64,000 nucleotides of DNA, from contig JAQGDQ010002367.1 in assembly GCA_030141605.1 (NCBI GenBank), positions 372,501 through 436,500 on the forward strand. Reading direction: 5' to 3'. Origin of the DNA: Tubiluchus corallicola. Taxonomy: Eukaryota; Priapulida; Priapulimorpha; Priapulimorphida; Tubiluchidae. This document shows, piece after piece, positions 39,479 through 52,500 of the stretch. Position 1 is the first letter of the stretch, and every line of letters starts with the position of its first letter. Both the position numbers and the translations under genes were made by a program. Below the pieces are notes generated by a model that saw nothing but the letters and a program-made list of their open reading frames with translations, was not told where the DNA came from and made no database searches.

Positions 39479-41030
39479 GACTTTTTCACTTTTCTTTCTT
39501 TTTGGTCAAATTTGGTTGCAAAATGTTATAATTGTAGGTTTATTACATCGTTAGTTGATTAATTTTGAAATGATCTGATGGGTTAGTCCTTATAGATTTG
39601 GCTATCGATCTTGGTGCATCATCACAATTGTCATCATTATTGTGCTATCAGCATCAAAACCATCATTTTGCCAGCATCATCAGAATTGTCATCTTTATCA
39701 GCATTATTACCACCATCATTAATTTGCTGTTCTTGCATTCTTTTCTTGTATACTTAAGGCCTTTATTAGCGACTGCCAGTTATAGTTTTTTTCGTAAACC
39801 TTACATACTCATAGGAATGCAGCATTTAAATATCAGAAACACTAGAGTCTTTTTTCACATGTAAAACAGTGGGTATAGTTGATGTGTAATGTAAAACAAT
39901 GTATGTGGGCACTATGCTATTTTGAGATGATGTGACGTTAAATAAAAAAATAATCAAAAAAGAGCTAAAAATAAATAAATAACGACACGTGTTGTCCTCT
40001 AAATGGTGTTAAGTCTATATGTAAAAACATTGAATCTAAATACAAATGGTGAGATAGTATATTTTATTGTAATACAGTAACATCGGTCATAATTATAGCA
40101 TTAAGGAGTAAAGAGCAAGAGTGAGCACACAATATTAGTACAAGTCAAAACTGTAATCCTAACTGTCTTTGCAGCTGCTGCTTATATATGCACCACTGAG
40201 CGTGCTATTTTTAGTTCATGGCATCAGTTCTATTTTTAGAACTGCCTTCTACTGACTTACTGGTCAATGATCAGTTTAACACTGATTGGTCAATGCAGCT
40301 GAATGCTGACTGGCAAAGTAGGCGGGACTATCAGCTGTATTTGTAACAAGGATACTGATTGGTAAATTTGGCACAGCTAGCTAGCTTTCAAACATCCGCA
40401 TGTGCAAATGCTGGTGAAAGATGCTGAACAAGTGGCAGGATGTTTGCAAAACATGATACTACATTCAACTGTTATGGAGACAAGTTGGAACTTGTCTTAA
40501 CAGTCATAACTGTAAAGTGTGAAATGGGCGCAGCTGGTCACTGCTGTTTCCAGGAAAACAGCACAGCGGGGGTCATTCCGCTGTTTACTGTTTCTAAGAA
40601 ATGGGTGCAGCTGATGTCACCTATCTCTAATACTAACTAGGTCTTACAAGTGCGCTTAATGTTAACACAAAGCACGGACTTCATATTACACAACTTTTAC
40701 CGTTCTTTTTATAATGGTAGTAAAGCACTACGGGAGCTTTGGCTTGGTCGGAATGGCTATGACGAATACCAGAGGTTACGTATATACGGTTTATTATTTA
40801 CACAGGTTTGAAAAAACTAATTTTTTTGACAATAACAATTCAAATAGATTCACAAAGTGAGATTATAATCAACCAACGGAATTTCGCAACTACAGTGCAT
40901 CAGTACAACTTCAGCAAGTTCAAAAATAGTTTAGTGACAACTGTTCCTTTAATAACAATGTACAGCTTTCAACAATTAAGTACAAGATTATTATAACCAT
41001 ACATGTAATATATAAAATCACTTAACTCTG

Positions 41031-41070
41031 GGACTGGCCAATTTACGAGTCCCTGTAATTGGTCCAGTCC
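41031..41070. repeat. Short hairpin (inverted repeat)
   Basis: GGACTGGCCAATTTA and TGTAATTGGTCCAGTCC form an almost complete stem of about 15 bp (one bulge) around an 8-nt loop. It lies in a less AT-rich, unassigned stretch and could be part of a decayed mobile element. Confidence 0.55.
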
Positions 41071-43447
41071 TGTTCCTAATACAGTACGAGCTGTTCTGAG
41101 CTTCAGAGGTTGATCCAAGCCAACGACGCAGATGAAGTCTACGCTGAGACAGGACACGATAGCTCCTACCTTCAGAGTTCCTGGCTAAGAGTCCACACCG
41201 TGTCACGTTCCAGATACTGTTTCGTCCACAGATGTCAGAATTTACCTGTTGAACAACAGTCAGAATATGACCAAAATCCAATGTCGCAGGTGTCAGTATC
41301 TGAGTATTATACAAGATTTCTCAGAAGTCTGGATGACATGCAATATTGGTTGTAAAGAGCATTTGAGACAGTCAGGGATTAATGTGTGGATGATTAAGAG
41401 ATGATAGTGTGCAAACCCCGGTAGGTGAGAAGAGATCGTGTTGGAGTGACAGTTTGTAGCAATGAGGTGAATGCAAAAGTGGACCGAATCAATCTGCATA
41501 CGGACACTTAAAGGACCCATCTTGCCTAGGTTTGTTCGTTAATGTTGGAACGGATCCAGTCTTTAGAATTTTTTTGCACCGGACACTAATCCCATCGAAG
41601 CGGTTCATCTTGAAAATACGAGTTTTCAAAATGCGCTGAATAAATTACAGCATGAGGCGAAAGTCGAAATAATTTTTCACCCAATGATCCCTTCGGCAAT
41701 GCCTTACGAACGGAATCCATTTTTTCCCAATGAAGGTTCTTTTGGAAAAACGGTGTACACTAAATCGGTCAAGTGCTGAATTTGAGCAATATCCAGCCAC
41801 GCAGCGACTGACCATTATAAAAAAAAACTAGTAAAGATCACCAAAATTAAATGAAACTGAATGCAAATGCACAGTAACTATAAAAAAGAAACTTTAAAGC
41901 AAAAAAGAATCAAATATCGTATGCACATGTAAATAGAACTAAATACAGCAACAGTCGCATATGCCTTCAGTGTCGTTCTTAACAGGACGCCACTCTCGCT
42001 TTCTTCCCCGAGTTTTCATTTTCGCAAGATGTCTGTACGGCGCTAAATTTGAAGTGTTTCAATGCAAATTAGAGTAAAATGTTTATAATGAAGTGAAACC
42101 GTTTTTTTGAATCAGTAGTAAATTTTGACAGCACATATCTACTAGGGTGTCATAAGACCTTTAATATTTAATGTTATTACAAAAAGTTGATAAACAACAC
42201 AATTTATTTTACGTATGATTTTATCCTTCTGACCAAAATACAACGTCCGCAGACCTCGATCAGTATCTGGCCACTGTGCTTCTGCATATATTGTCGTTGG
42301 AGTTTGGTTGTTGATTAACCCAAAATGAACTGACTAAAACACAACTGTTTCAAACCCCTACGCAATCATCTGTGCTCATATTGTGCATTTTTTATTTTTT
42401 ATTAAATGCGACGTTTCGGCTACTCTAGTAAGTATCATAATGCAGGCAATGATGTCAACATCGCAACATACGTCGTAATAATTCAGAATTTCAACAACAG
42501 GGAACATCTCTTGTCATCTATGTATGTGGCGTGAAGGTCGACAGACTTAGCGGGTTCTGTCTTTATATTTGCGGCCTCTTGCATTAATTATGCAAATAAT
42601 TACCCACCTTATAGATAGTAATGCAGGCGTATAAAGCAAAGAAAATTAATACATAACAAATTCGATAAGTATGCACATGTATTATTGTAAATCTGTTTAG
42701 GAAATAGAGTCACTATACAATTTTAGTAGCTTTTCTTTATCCTTGAACTGTTCATCAGTAGCTTTAACAACCGGGAGTATGCAAGTTACACCTCTGTATT
42801 TTGACTTGTTTAAGCAAAGGAAAAACAAGTTCCACCTAGAAAATTTCCTTATAAAATTTTACGTATTCGCTCCAGGAGTCAACCTGCCTTTAGCTAAAGG
42901 CACTGAAAGACGACGAGTATCATAAATCAATTGCAGAAACCTGAAATTTTACGCATCATTATCACAAGTTTCCGTGAACTGTACTACAAAACAAAAAATT
43001 TAATTGTATTTATGTCTATGATCTGTCTAGTAGCCACACGTGTCTGAGTTTCAGAAATATTTTACGTGCTTTTTATGTAATCATATTTTGTCATTACGGG
43101 AGCTAGACGCTAGTAAACTATCTATAAGCCTTTTAAAAATAATTATTTCAATTATTCATTTGGGTGTGAAAAAGTATATGACTTTTCTCTGTTCTTTTGT
43201 TGTTTTTTGTTTTTCTGTAACTAAATACTTCAATGTAAGTACAATGAGTATGTACAAGTATGTATCTCTTGAACAGAAAATCTGTGAAAATTTATTATAA
43301 AATATAACTGAAACGGTATGCAGACGACTAAATTTATTATAGATATTTCCGAATTTTAACAGTAGTTTTTCAATTAGCTGACTTCACACGTTTTTATCAG
43401 TGTTATGATATATTGCTAATGTTGAGGTGTAATTCATATAGTTCACA

Positions 43448-46400
43448 ATGTTCACGAAAGTCGTTTTTGGTCTAATGGTGATCTATACCTTTTGCGAGGT
43501 GGCCCGAGGCGCTACGTTTTTTGACAATCGAGGTAAGTCACAATGCGCTGTTATATTTTAATTGTGGATTTGTTTTTTTGCATGCTGCATGATTTGAGCC
43601 TTGTAATGCCTGCCAGGTCCAGAGTAGTCGATACCCAGGAAACACATAAAAACTTTTAGATTATTATTACCGAAACGCTTGCCTTTAATAACTTTGCTCG
43701 AATCAACAAATTTCTTACTCGTGTTGCGTGTACGAGATGTCCTTTATTCCCCATTATGCGTCGAAGAAAAGGGGCAGTGATGATCAGGAAGGGACGATGA
43801 TGTTAGTGGCGATTTTCACAAGAGCTAGTAAAGCAATTGGCAACATACGGCCTCTATTTTCATTTTCTACTATAATGCCATAATGTATTGGAAAACAAGG
43901 TATGACCATCTGTAGAGGTTAAGCTCACGATCGCTGCTTACTAAAACATCTTTTCTACTTTCAAATTCACTGTACCTAAAGCAACAAACTTCAAACTGCC
44001 GGGCAGAACATTAAACAAACGTCTAAAATTATTTATTGCAAAAAATTTACGAAGGATGTTAATTTACAGGATGTTTTGACCGCAATAACAGGGAGTTGGA
44101 AGAGGGAGATGAATGGTACCCAGAGGGAGTCTGTCAACGTTGCGAGTGTAATACGTTTCCCACGCCTTCTGCTGGACAAATACAACTGCAGAAATATGCT
44201 TCTTGCTACAGGTGTTCTTACAATGAAGCTATTTTGATTAATGTGGATTCCATTCCCACTTGAAATTCTCTAATTAATAGGTTTTGGATTAAGTAGTTTC
44301 ATGCAAACTGCTGATGATCCTCTACACTCTCCAGACTCTAGTTGAGTTTAAAACAAAACCGTTGTTCTTTCGGATTGACACACTATTGCAAGCGTAACAC
44401 AATGATTTTCTTTCGTTTGGGAAATTATATTGGTTAGAAATCTTTAGAAAGTACAGCCGAATAACTTTTTTTACTTCAGCATCAACTCATACAAATGACA
44501 TAACAACAAAAGCTTACGCAAGTAATGTGAATATACAAAAAATACGTAGGCAAAAATTCAATCAGTTAGCGGCATTTAAATTGGTAATATTTGCAAATAA
44601 TGTTGCTATTCCGTTGCTTACAGATGTTAGAAATCAAATGTACAATCATGTATAGAATAGTCGTAGTGCCATTAACTCATAATACATTTCACTGTGTAAT
44701 AAGAATGTAAAATTACAATGCATAAAAAGCACACAAAAATGCAATTTAGCTTGGCACTGCAATACTAATTAGTTGTACATTAAACAAAAGATTCGAGGTT
44801 GAAATGTCTCCGTAGTTCTCGCATCAGTCAGTCATCTAAGCTTTAATCTACTATATTTATTTTTACCATAGCACACTTATATGTGATGATGTTCGTCCTT
44901 CGAATCGAAGATGACCATAGTGACAGGGATAAAGGGTCAGTTTGGGGGTTGTCATTCCTTTAATGAGCTCAAAGGTGACTGACTAGGCCAATTCTGGCCT
45001 TTAAACTTCTTTGGCATTTGGCACAGGTGAGGCTGGGTGTTTTGACCTGTTGTTGAGCAGTGTCACATGCCTTGCGTCTCCTGCGCTTCTCCTCTGCCTC
45101 CTCAATTATTTTTGCCTCTGCTGTCTTAGCCCCTCAGGTGATGGCACTCCGCCATGCTGAGCGATCTTGTGCAAGGGTTTCCATTGAGCGGATATCCATG
45201 CTGAACTCCTTGAGTGATGCCTTCAGGCTGTCTTTGAAGCGTTTCTTTGGTCGTCCAACCTTTCTAAATATATATATTTAAAAGCTTATCAACCAACACT
45301 TATATGTAACACATATCTAACACAAACATGTATTATAAACACATACTCAGAATCTAAGAAAAGTAAATTAAAAGTAACACACATACTTATGACTAATAGA
45401 GCAGTAAGTTGAGTAGTAAATGGTTGACAAGAGTGGACTTAAGTAATCGAGAAATAGATGCCCTTGTGATTATATTATGATTATATAGTTCCTGATTTTG
45501 GCACAAACCCGAGCAGCAAAAATTTTATTATTTTTTATTTTCAGTTACACTTACAATTCTCAAAATTTTTAACAAACTTACATATTGTTCTTTTATTAGA
45601 ATTTTTAATATACAAATGCCTAAATGTTATTTCATGGTTAAATGTTACATGCCTGCTTGGTCTTTTCACTGTTATACTTTATTTATGAATGTGCAGAAAT
45701 GTTAATTCATGTTGTTTTCTTTTATAGCTGCGGCAAAGTGGCGCCAATATGGCAGATCGGCTGTTACATGACAAGATTCAAAGAAAAAACTTACCCTGAG
45801 TGTTGTGACGTCATATTATGTGAAGGTGATGATGAGTGGAACGAGGATCATTATTTGAGGTTTAAATTGCATATTTTCACTAGTTACTTTGCATTAGCAG
45901 AATATGTTGTTGCTTCGTTTATTTGTTCATTGTACACTGACAGGTTGTTGGAATTGCCTTTTGCTGCTTTGTTGTCTGGTTGGTTGTCTAGCTGGCTGAA
46001 TGCTGGTAGGTTCTTGGTGGGTTGGTTTGTCTGTTTGCTGACTAGCTGTCTTTGGCTGGTTGATTGATGGATTGGTTAATTGGGTTGGTTGGTTGGTTAA
46101 CTGATTAGTAATTTGTTTAAATGCTTGGCTGACTTAATCGGTTATTATTTCACTGTCTAGCAGACTGATCAGTTTGTCTGCGTGCTCGCTGGTTGATAAT
46201 CATATGGCCAGTATGAATTGTTAATGAATGGTTGCTATACTGTATCTGCCAATTTAGTTGCTTGGTTTGCTAATGCGATGGAAACCAAGCAAGTTTCTAA
46301 GACGAAAATAAAATTTTTTTCGCAAACATAATACCATAGTAATCACAATAGATACTATAAGTATGAGTTGAAATTCAAACTTAATATTAATAACATTTTG

Positions 46401-46512
46401 TTTATTTTACAGATACCTTCAGTACAACATGTGGCGACACCTTGATGAACTCAGAAACAATGTTCCGAATTACAGGAATTACTTGGAAAATTTTTTATTT
46501 CCCGAACAATAA
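43448..46512 (+). CDS. Small secreted ten-cysteine protein, single vWC/SVWC-like, paralogue 1
   Basis: Exons are 43448-43532, 44070-44211, 45728-45859 and 46413-46512, all GT-AG and in phase, giving 152 aa. Residues 1-21 are a signal peptide (cleavage near ARG-AT). The mature protein has ten cysteines at 30, 50, 53, 55, 74, 77, 88, 101, 102 and 107. The pattern is C...W...CxxCxC...CxxCG...GC...YPECCxxxxC. CxxCxC and CC...C recall von Willebrand factor C domains, and CG...GC...YPxCC recalls the SVWC (Vago-type) family of secreted factors. Beta-microseminoprotein, which shares WxxxxCxxCxC, is an alternative. The tail after residue 110 is charged and aromatic (exon 4). A secreted signalling or defence role is inference. 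AATAAA follows at 46640. Paralogue 2 lies 3 kb downstream with the same exon phases. Confidence 0.85.
44873..45307 (-). mobile_element. Short 3' LINE fragment with 12-bp target-site duplication
   Basis: A minus-strand insert of about 410 bp (44885-45295), flanked by the direct repeat ACACTTATATGT at 44873-44884 and 45296-45307. It encodes the last part of a LINE ORF2: KVGRPKKRFKDSLK, then ETLAQDRSAWRSAI, an in-frame TGA, and the terminal knuckle region CAKCQRSLKARIGLVSHL. The insert ends in CATCATC. It is related to the LINE in the dehydratase intron (shared GRP..R+KD, DR..W+SA and C..C.R...RIGL.SH) but is clearly diverged and dead. It lies antisense in intron 2 of secreted-protein paralogue 1. 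Confidence 0.88.
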
Positions 46513-46639
46513 GTTCAACTGAAAATGATTATGTAGAGCTTAATAACTCTTATGGTTACGTTTTGTAATGTTTGTGACTAAATGGTTCTGAAATGTAATT
46601 TTACTCTTAGCACTAATATACTTAACTACAGAAGTGTTC

Positions 46640-46645
46640 AATAAA
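46640..46645 (+). promoter_or_regulatory. Polyadenylation signal AATAAA of paralogue 1
   Basis: Canonical hexamer 128 bp after the stop codon at 46510-46512, in the right orientation for the 3' end of the first secreted-protein gene. Confidence 0.65.
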
Positions 46646-48429
46646 TAGCTCGTTTTCTAGCTTAATACGTTCTTCAGCACTTATAAACTAACTGTGCAAA
46701 TATTTGTGAAAGAGCAAATTCAAAATTTGTCCCAAAGGGTTCATATTACCCCGCTTCACCGTAATAATGATGTAAGGTCGAAAAAATGAAGTCAACTTTA
46801 AGTAATTTTCATTAAGACTGGGCAAATATTAGCACACATGTACGATAATTAAACAAAATTCTAAACATTCACTGGTTATGTAACGTTATTTGCTTCTGTA
46901 GTAACGGTTAGGAGGATATTCAAAATATTAGATATAGATTCAGGTATTTTTCTTTGAAAAAAACTTCGCATAATTTTTCCATTTCATAGATAGATAGATA
47001 TTTTATAACAATGTATGTACCGTTGATTTTTATGCAGTGTTTAAAAATCAGTTTTGTACGACGTCCAAACGATGGTCGAGATTGATTCGTCATCTCTAAT
47101 GTGAAAAGTTCAGGATTAAAAAGTCACACCTCAGGTCATCAATGTGACCTTCCGCCAATATCAATAACACGTGCACATTCCACGTAGTGTCTCACTAGCA
47201 CATTTGGTCTATGTAACCTTAAATAAATACAGTGCCAGACGTTAAGCTAAGCTGTAGTAAATTTATAGTTTTAATGTGTTACGCTAATATAATTATTGCT
47301 GATTCTGTAATCTCGTTCGCAGTCTCAGTATAACATCAATTTTTAAACTCTTGGTCAAAATTACCTGTAGCAGTTATTCAAAATTTTGTTCATTAACTTC
47401 ACTGAAAATAGTTTGAAATATTCATAGAAACAATAATTAGAATAAAAATTTGCAGGCTTTTTACAACTGCTGTCTAATGAGTTTACATCGGTGTTGATGA
47501 CTATATATTATTTAATCTTTTTGACTAAATTTTCTTCTGACACATATACGTGAATTTCATTTCTTGAATGATTTCTCACTGAAAATGTATTATGACTAAA
47601 TTTGATGAGAAAATTTAGTCACAAAAATCTGTAATTCATTTGATTTTGCAATAATCACGGCTTCAAATTAATGGCAATTTGTAGTACGCATCAATGACAA
47701 TATAACATACTTTGTCAAATAAAGTGGTAGGCCTAAACCAAACTTGAGAAATTTTCCTTGAATCTTTTAGAACCGATGCCTCTCCGGGAGACCTCCTTGT
47801 CAACCGCAACAGTAATAAAGATGACCAGAGTTGATAGTAGCCAGCACATCTAGCTTATATTAGTTTTTACGAAGTCTTTATTAACAGCAATAAAACATGA
47901 CAGTAATTATTAATCTTCTCTGTGAAGTCTTCGCAGCAGTTCATATAAAAAGCAAAACCTGGCTTCAGTTGACTTGAGTGGCTTCAGGATGGAACGGCTT
48001 TTGCAAATAATAATTTTAGTTTCTGGCAATATTTCGCATTATATTCCATGAAAATTATATACTATAATGGCGTGTATGCTTGTTTATTTAGTTTTCTTGA
48101 TATCATTGTTGCTATTAAACTGTTTAAGCTAGAGTATCTATATGACTATATTACATTCCATTATGTACGATATGCACTTTTATATTCTGAGAAAATTTTT
48201 ACCTCGCCCAAATGCAATATTTAATCAATGATCACTCAGCGCGTCTAAACATATTGTGTTTATGTCCTAACATATCAGCACCAAATAAAATGGAAGGTTT
48301 ATTTATTGAATTTATTGAAACTGCCGAATTTTTGTATGTGACAGGTTTCGAGTGACACATGTATGGCTACATTTTATGCGTTTATCTTTGGCCGAGATGC
48401 AGAAAAGTTTTATCAACTAAGTTCAATCT
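46646..48429. other. Spacer between the two paralogues, no gene seen
   Basis: AT-rich DNA with a short (GATA)n at about 46988-47000. A short open stretch near 47770-47810 follows a TTTTAG acceptor-like site but has no matching partner exon. Confidence 0.4.
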
Positions 48430-48505
48430 TACATAGAGACCTAGAGTTGAACTCGGTTGCGGTTCCTTCTCACACTCGATTTAAGACATTTAATTGATAG
48501 ATAGT
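48430..48505 (-). pseudogene. LINE 3'-end fragment
   Basis: Aligns with the extreme 3' coding end of the minus-strand LINE relic near 61140-61200. Both share GAGTT(C/G)AACTCTAGGTC when read on the minus strand, with similar sequence over about 65 bp. It lies next to a plus-strand fragment of the same kind of LINE at 48600-48975, in opposite orientation. Confidence 0.5.
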
Positions 48506-48599
48506 GCTACTACTGATCAATGAAATACCTACTTTTTAACAGTGCATAAATACCTAAAAAGTTGTATTACTTCTTGGAAATAATAATTTCCATTTTCCA

Positions 48600-48975
48600 A
48601 CAGCCTTACGTGGAATTCCCATGTGAACCAAATCATTTCAAAAGCAATGCATCGCATTGGCATGAATAAGAGTTGTATTATATGGAGCAATGCAGCTGTA
48701 ATTATACTTCTTTATAAAGCTGTTGTTCTGTTGTTCGACTCATTTTGGAATACGCGTCGGTTGTATACTTTGTTGGAATACTTTGTGAACTGCTTAAAAA
48801 TAATTAGTGGAAACTCTATTTTGATAAAGACAGACTTTTCATAGGCCTCACAGAATTCTTCGTTGTCATAAGTCTAAGTTATTTGTGTAACCAGCTAGAA
48901 CGAACATCAAATCTCACTTCTTTGGGCTTCGTATACATGTAGTTGATCCGTGGAATCGCCTTTCATCACCAACCG
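48600..48975 (+). pseudogene. LINE ORF2 C-terminal relic
   Basis: The plus strand reads NSHVNQIISKAMHRIGMNKS, then frameshifts to LILEYASVV, and later NIKSHFFGLRI followed by WNRL. These match in order the blocks NTHVNHIIAEANR.IGMIK, LEFASVVWSP and RSHFFASRV...WNSL of the LINE relic at 61130-62094. It has several frameshifts and stops and is dead. The family is CR1/Jockey-like by the order of blocks. Confidence 0.75.
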
Positions 48976-49522
48976 TCTTGATATTGATATTATATATATT
49001 ATATATTTGTATTGTTTATTTAGGCACAAAAGTACAATAATGAAAAAGTAAAAAAAGCATATAAAGAGCATGAACAATATTAAGCCATCACTAGCGTGTA
49101 GAGAACTGAGAGAGGATCTCTTACAGATAGTTACCATCTGGATGCTTAAATATATATATACATTTTTATTTATTTGGATAAGGTATTGAATAAGGTAGAA
49201 TTTGAACTCGTAGTAATCTGTCTTTCGTATTAAATGTACTACACTTTGTGCGTCAGATACAATGCATTCCAGTTTTTAGAGCAAAATTCTTTTTTGAATG
49301 AATTGTACAAAAGAACAAAACTAATCAGCGCATTGCAGTACTGAGTTGTTTTGAATTTATATCTTCTGATCACAATTTAGCCAAGTGTCTTCAACTATAA
49401 CAGTTCATTTATATGTGATTACATTTTTAATTACATTTTCATTTGTTTTACGATCGACTCATGATCATACGTCGATGTTGTGTAATAAAATTTTATATTT
49501 CAAGACGTAGAAGCAGTTCACA

Positions 49523-52500
49523 ATGATCGTGAAAATCATTTTTGGAGCGCTGATGAACTTTGCTTTTTGCGAAATTGTTTTAGGTGCTACGTACCTAAAA
49601 CAAGGTAAGTTAAAAATAAAGCGTATGCTGTAACACTGTAATCCAGCATTATCCTATTTGTACTGGCTTTAAGGATTTGCATCAAAAACGAGATTTATGT
49701 ATGGAAACGTCATGCAAATGAGGATTTGATTAATTAATACCTTTTTAGCTAATTTTTGGCACAGAATACACGTTGATGTTAAGACCGAACGTGAGAAACG
49801 TTTCGAGAAATCTAATGACTTAAAAACAACGCTAATTTATAGGGTGCTTTGACAGCAATAACAATGAGATGGAGGTTGAAGATAAATGGTTCCCCGAGGG
49901 AGTCTGTCAGCGTTGTCAGTGTCACTCATTTCCTAACAGAGACGAGCCATCAAAAATGCAGAAATATACATCATGCTACAGGTAATGCTACATGCTGTGG
50001 CATTGACGACGACAACTACAAAATATCAGTAACAGCAGCAGCAGCAGCAGCGGTATTTTACTATTACCACCAAAAGCACCTTGGCCTGTGCTGTCGTCTG
50101 CACGTACGAAACTTGATTCAGGGAAAATTTTAGCGACTGGAGACGTACATCCCATTTCATAAGAGTAATTGTAGTGAAAGACAGCACCAACTGATAGAGG
50201 TGCAAAACAATACTTATTTTAGTATTATTTAAACTCTTTCGGCAAGTGAGTCGAAGTGACGTCATCATCAAGACCCGATTTTATAAAATTTCGTAGAATC
50301 GTGAAATCATAAAATCGTATTATGAGAGCACTCTTAAAATCGGTAATATTGTAATACCACTTACTGATTGACATGATTAAATCATCATATCATATAATGG
50401 TAGACATGTAACCATGTACGTTCAAAATTAACCCCATGACCAATCTTAGCTGCATTACCGACAAAGTATACCTACCAGGCTTACCACAGCAAATACATTT
50501 TGATTCTGATTTATTTGCATTTTGCATTTTTATGCCCACTTAAGATTGTGCTTGTGCATACTTTTGAAAAACCACCATTGCAGCAAAAATAAAGACAACA
50601 GAAATTAACATAACATAAATAAAAATATCCTAGATTCCAGTCCTGGCACACTTTAACTAATGCCTTAATGCTTCATTAGATCATATTAGAGAAAATTAGT
50701 TTAGTTATGTTTTATATTTACACACTACGGCGTCCACTCAAATTGTAGATCTTTCAAGTTTGGTCTTACATGATTTTGAGTACTCGGTTACAAAATTTTA
50801 AGTTCGTTTTCAACACCACTGCAACTGCACTAGATAATTTGAAATTTAGTCACTGTCACATTAGAATTCATTCCATTTCTCACTGTAATCATTACATTTT
50901 TATTTTTTGTTTTCTTGAATTATAGTTTGCCGGTTCTGATCCCTGGTGATTCCGTTATTCGCTTGAAAGCGCTTGGATACTAATCAAATAATTATGGGTT
51001 CCACCTCTAACTGTTGGTGATGTCTTTTACTACTATTATGCCATTAAAAATTTGGCAACTTGAAAAGCAATTAGACCGCTCTATAATATGCCAGATTTTT
51101 TAGTAGTTTACAATATGGTGGGCCAATCAGAAAACAGAAAACTTTGCACTACTTTAACGGTTAGTATAAGATTATAGCACTAAGATGAAGGTTAATACTA
51201 ATCTTTATGCATGTTTATGGAAACCAACACTATTGTTTATTCTCTTTTCAACCCCCACCCCTATTTGATTAGCGTTTTGACCTTTAAAATTTTAACTCTG
51301 TTACTCAAATGTGCTCTGCTTAACAAATTAAAACACAGGTTTAAACAACTGAGGGAATTTTTCATTTTGACATAAGATATATGACGACACAAACGTACAA
51401 CAGTTTTTTAGGCTCAACAACGACTAATTGCTAAAAATAATTTGCTTTTTGTTATTCGTAATAAATTTTTACAGCTCATATAAATGCACGGCCGATCGGC
51501 ATAATTTCGTTTTGTGTGGCAACCGTTTTGAAAACGGGGGCCATTTTTAAAATGAAAGCAGCATGAATCATAAATGGATTGCTTAGGTCCAAGTACACTT
51601 GAAGAGATTTCATAAATGCTTTTTACTATTAATTTTCTGTGAATCATTTTAATTTACATAGTTTGTGCAAAAACTTAACAACCATTTAGTCTTTTGCGCT
51701 TTTGACTTTTTTCCGCAAACTTTTCAAAACGGCAACAGTTTTTTCGGATTTACCATAGTCAAACTGATAAGACTGGCCGAACTTTAAAAAATTCACTTAG
51801 AACTTTATAAAAGCAAGTTTTCAGAATTTTCTATTATAACGCCTAAACTCGCGTTTATGCGGCATCCGGATGCGGACGCGTATGCGCTTTCCACCTGCAG
51901 AACAGCCTGCCGATAAAAAATCAATAAGAATAGCCGCAGAAAAAGAATAAGAGTGTATTAAACCGATTTATCTATTCCGCACCCCCCCTTCCCCAAACGC
52001 ATTCGCATCGGGATGCTGCATAAATATCACTTAACACCTTTTACAACCATAACGCTTACTATTTACTATTTCTTTTTACTATTCTTAAGATTACTCATAG
52101 TTATTCATCTTCGAAATATTTTCAAAATTTGTGTATCGATGGCACAAGTTTTGCCAGTTTTCGGAATGAGCGCCATTGCAATTAGAGCACCAATACAATT
52201 ACAAAAGCAGCATTAGCAAATCTCCAGTAGTTATGAATATAACTTTGGATATAAATAGGCAATTCAATTGTAATTTTTAAACCATTGCAATAAAAAACAC
52301 CATTACATTAAAAAACAATCACATGATCGGATTTACTTAGTAACAGCAAATGCCATTACGATTCAATAAGTAACTGCAAGATTATTTGGTTTAAATAAAG
52401 TTACCTTACTAAAATAATTACAAAAACTAAATGAATAAGTTAAAATAATGTTGATGTGGATGCACTGTCTGTATGTACTACCTAAAGATATTCTGCATTG

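Larger units (their letters stand above)
38498..43447. other. Intergenic between the dehydratase and the secreted-protein pair
   Basis: No coding exon recognised. An impure (ATC)n run lies at about 39617-39720. The stretch 40150-41350 is less AT-rich, with open frames on both strands but no identified product. A phrase GACGTTTCGGC at about 42409 resembles the GTTTCG block of the inverted repeat at 10771-11193. Confidence 0.4.

Noticed and set aside
41018-41355. Overlapping 80-98-codon frames on both strands
   Set aside because: No family match and the frames conflict; the stretch also holds a hairpin and may be decayed repeat DNA.
45060-45281. Plus-strand 73-codon frame
   Set aside because: It is the antisense shadow of the minus-strand LINE fragment in intron 2 of paralogue 1.
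45860-46067. Extension of exon 3 of paralogue 1 into a hydrophobic tail
   Set aside because: The GT donor at 45860 and the in-phase exon 4 at 46413, matched by the paralogue, show that this is read-through into the intron.
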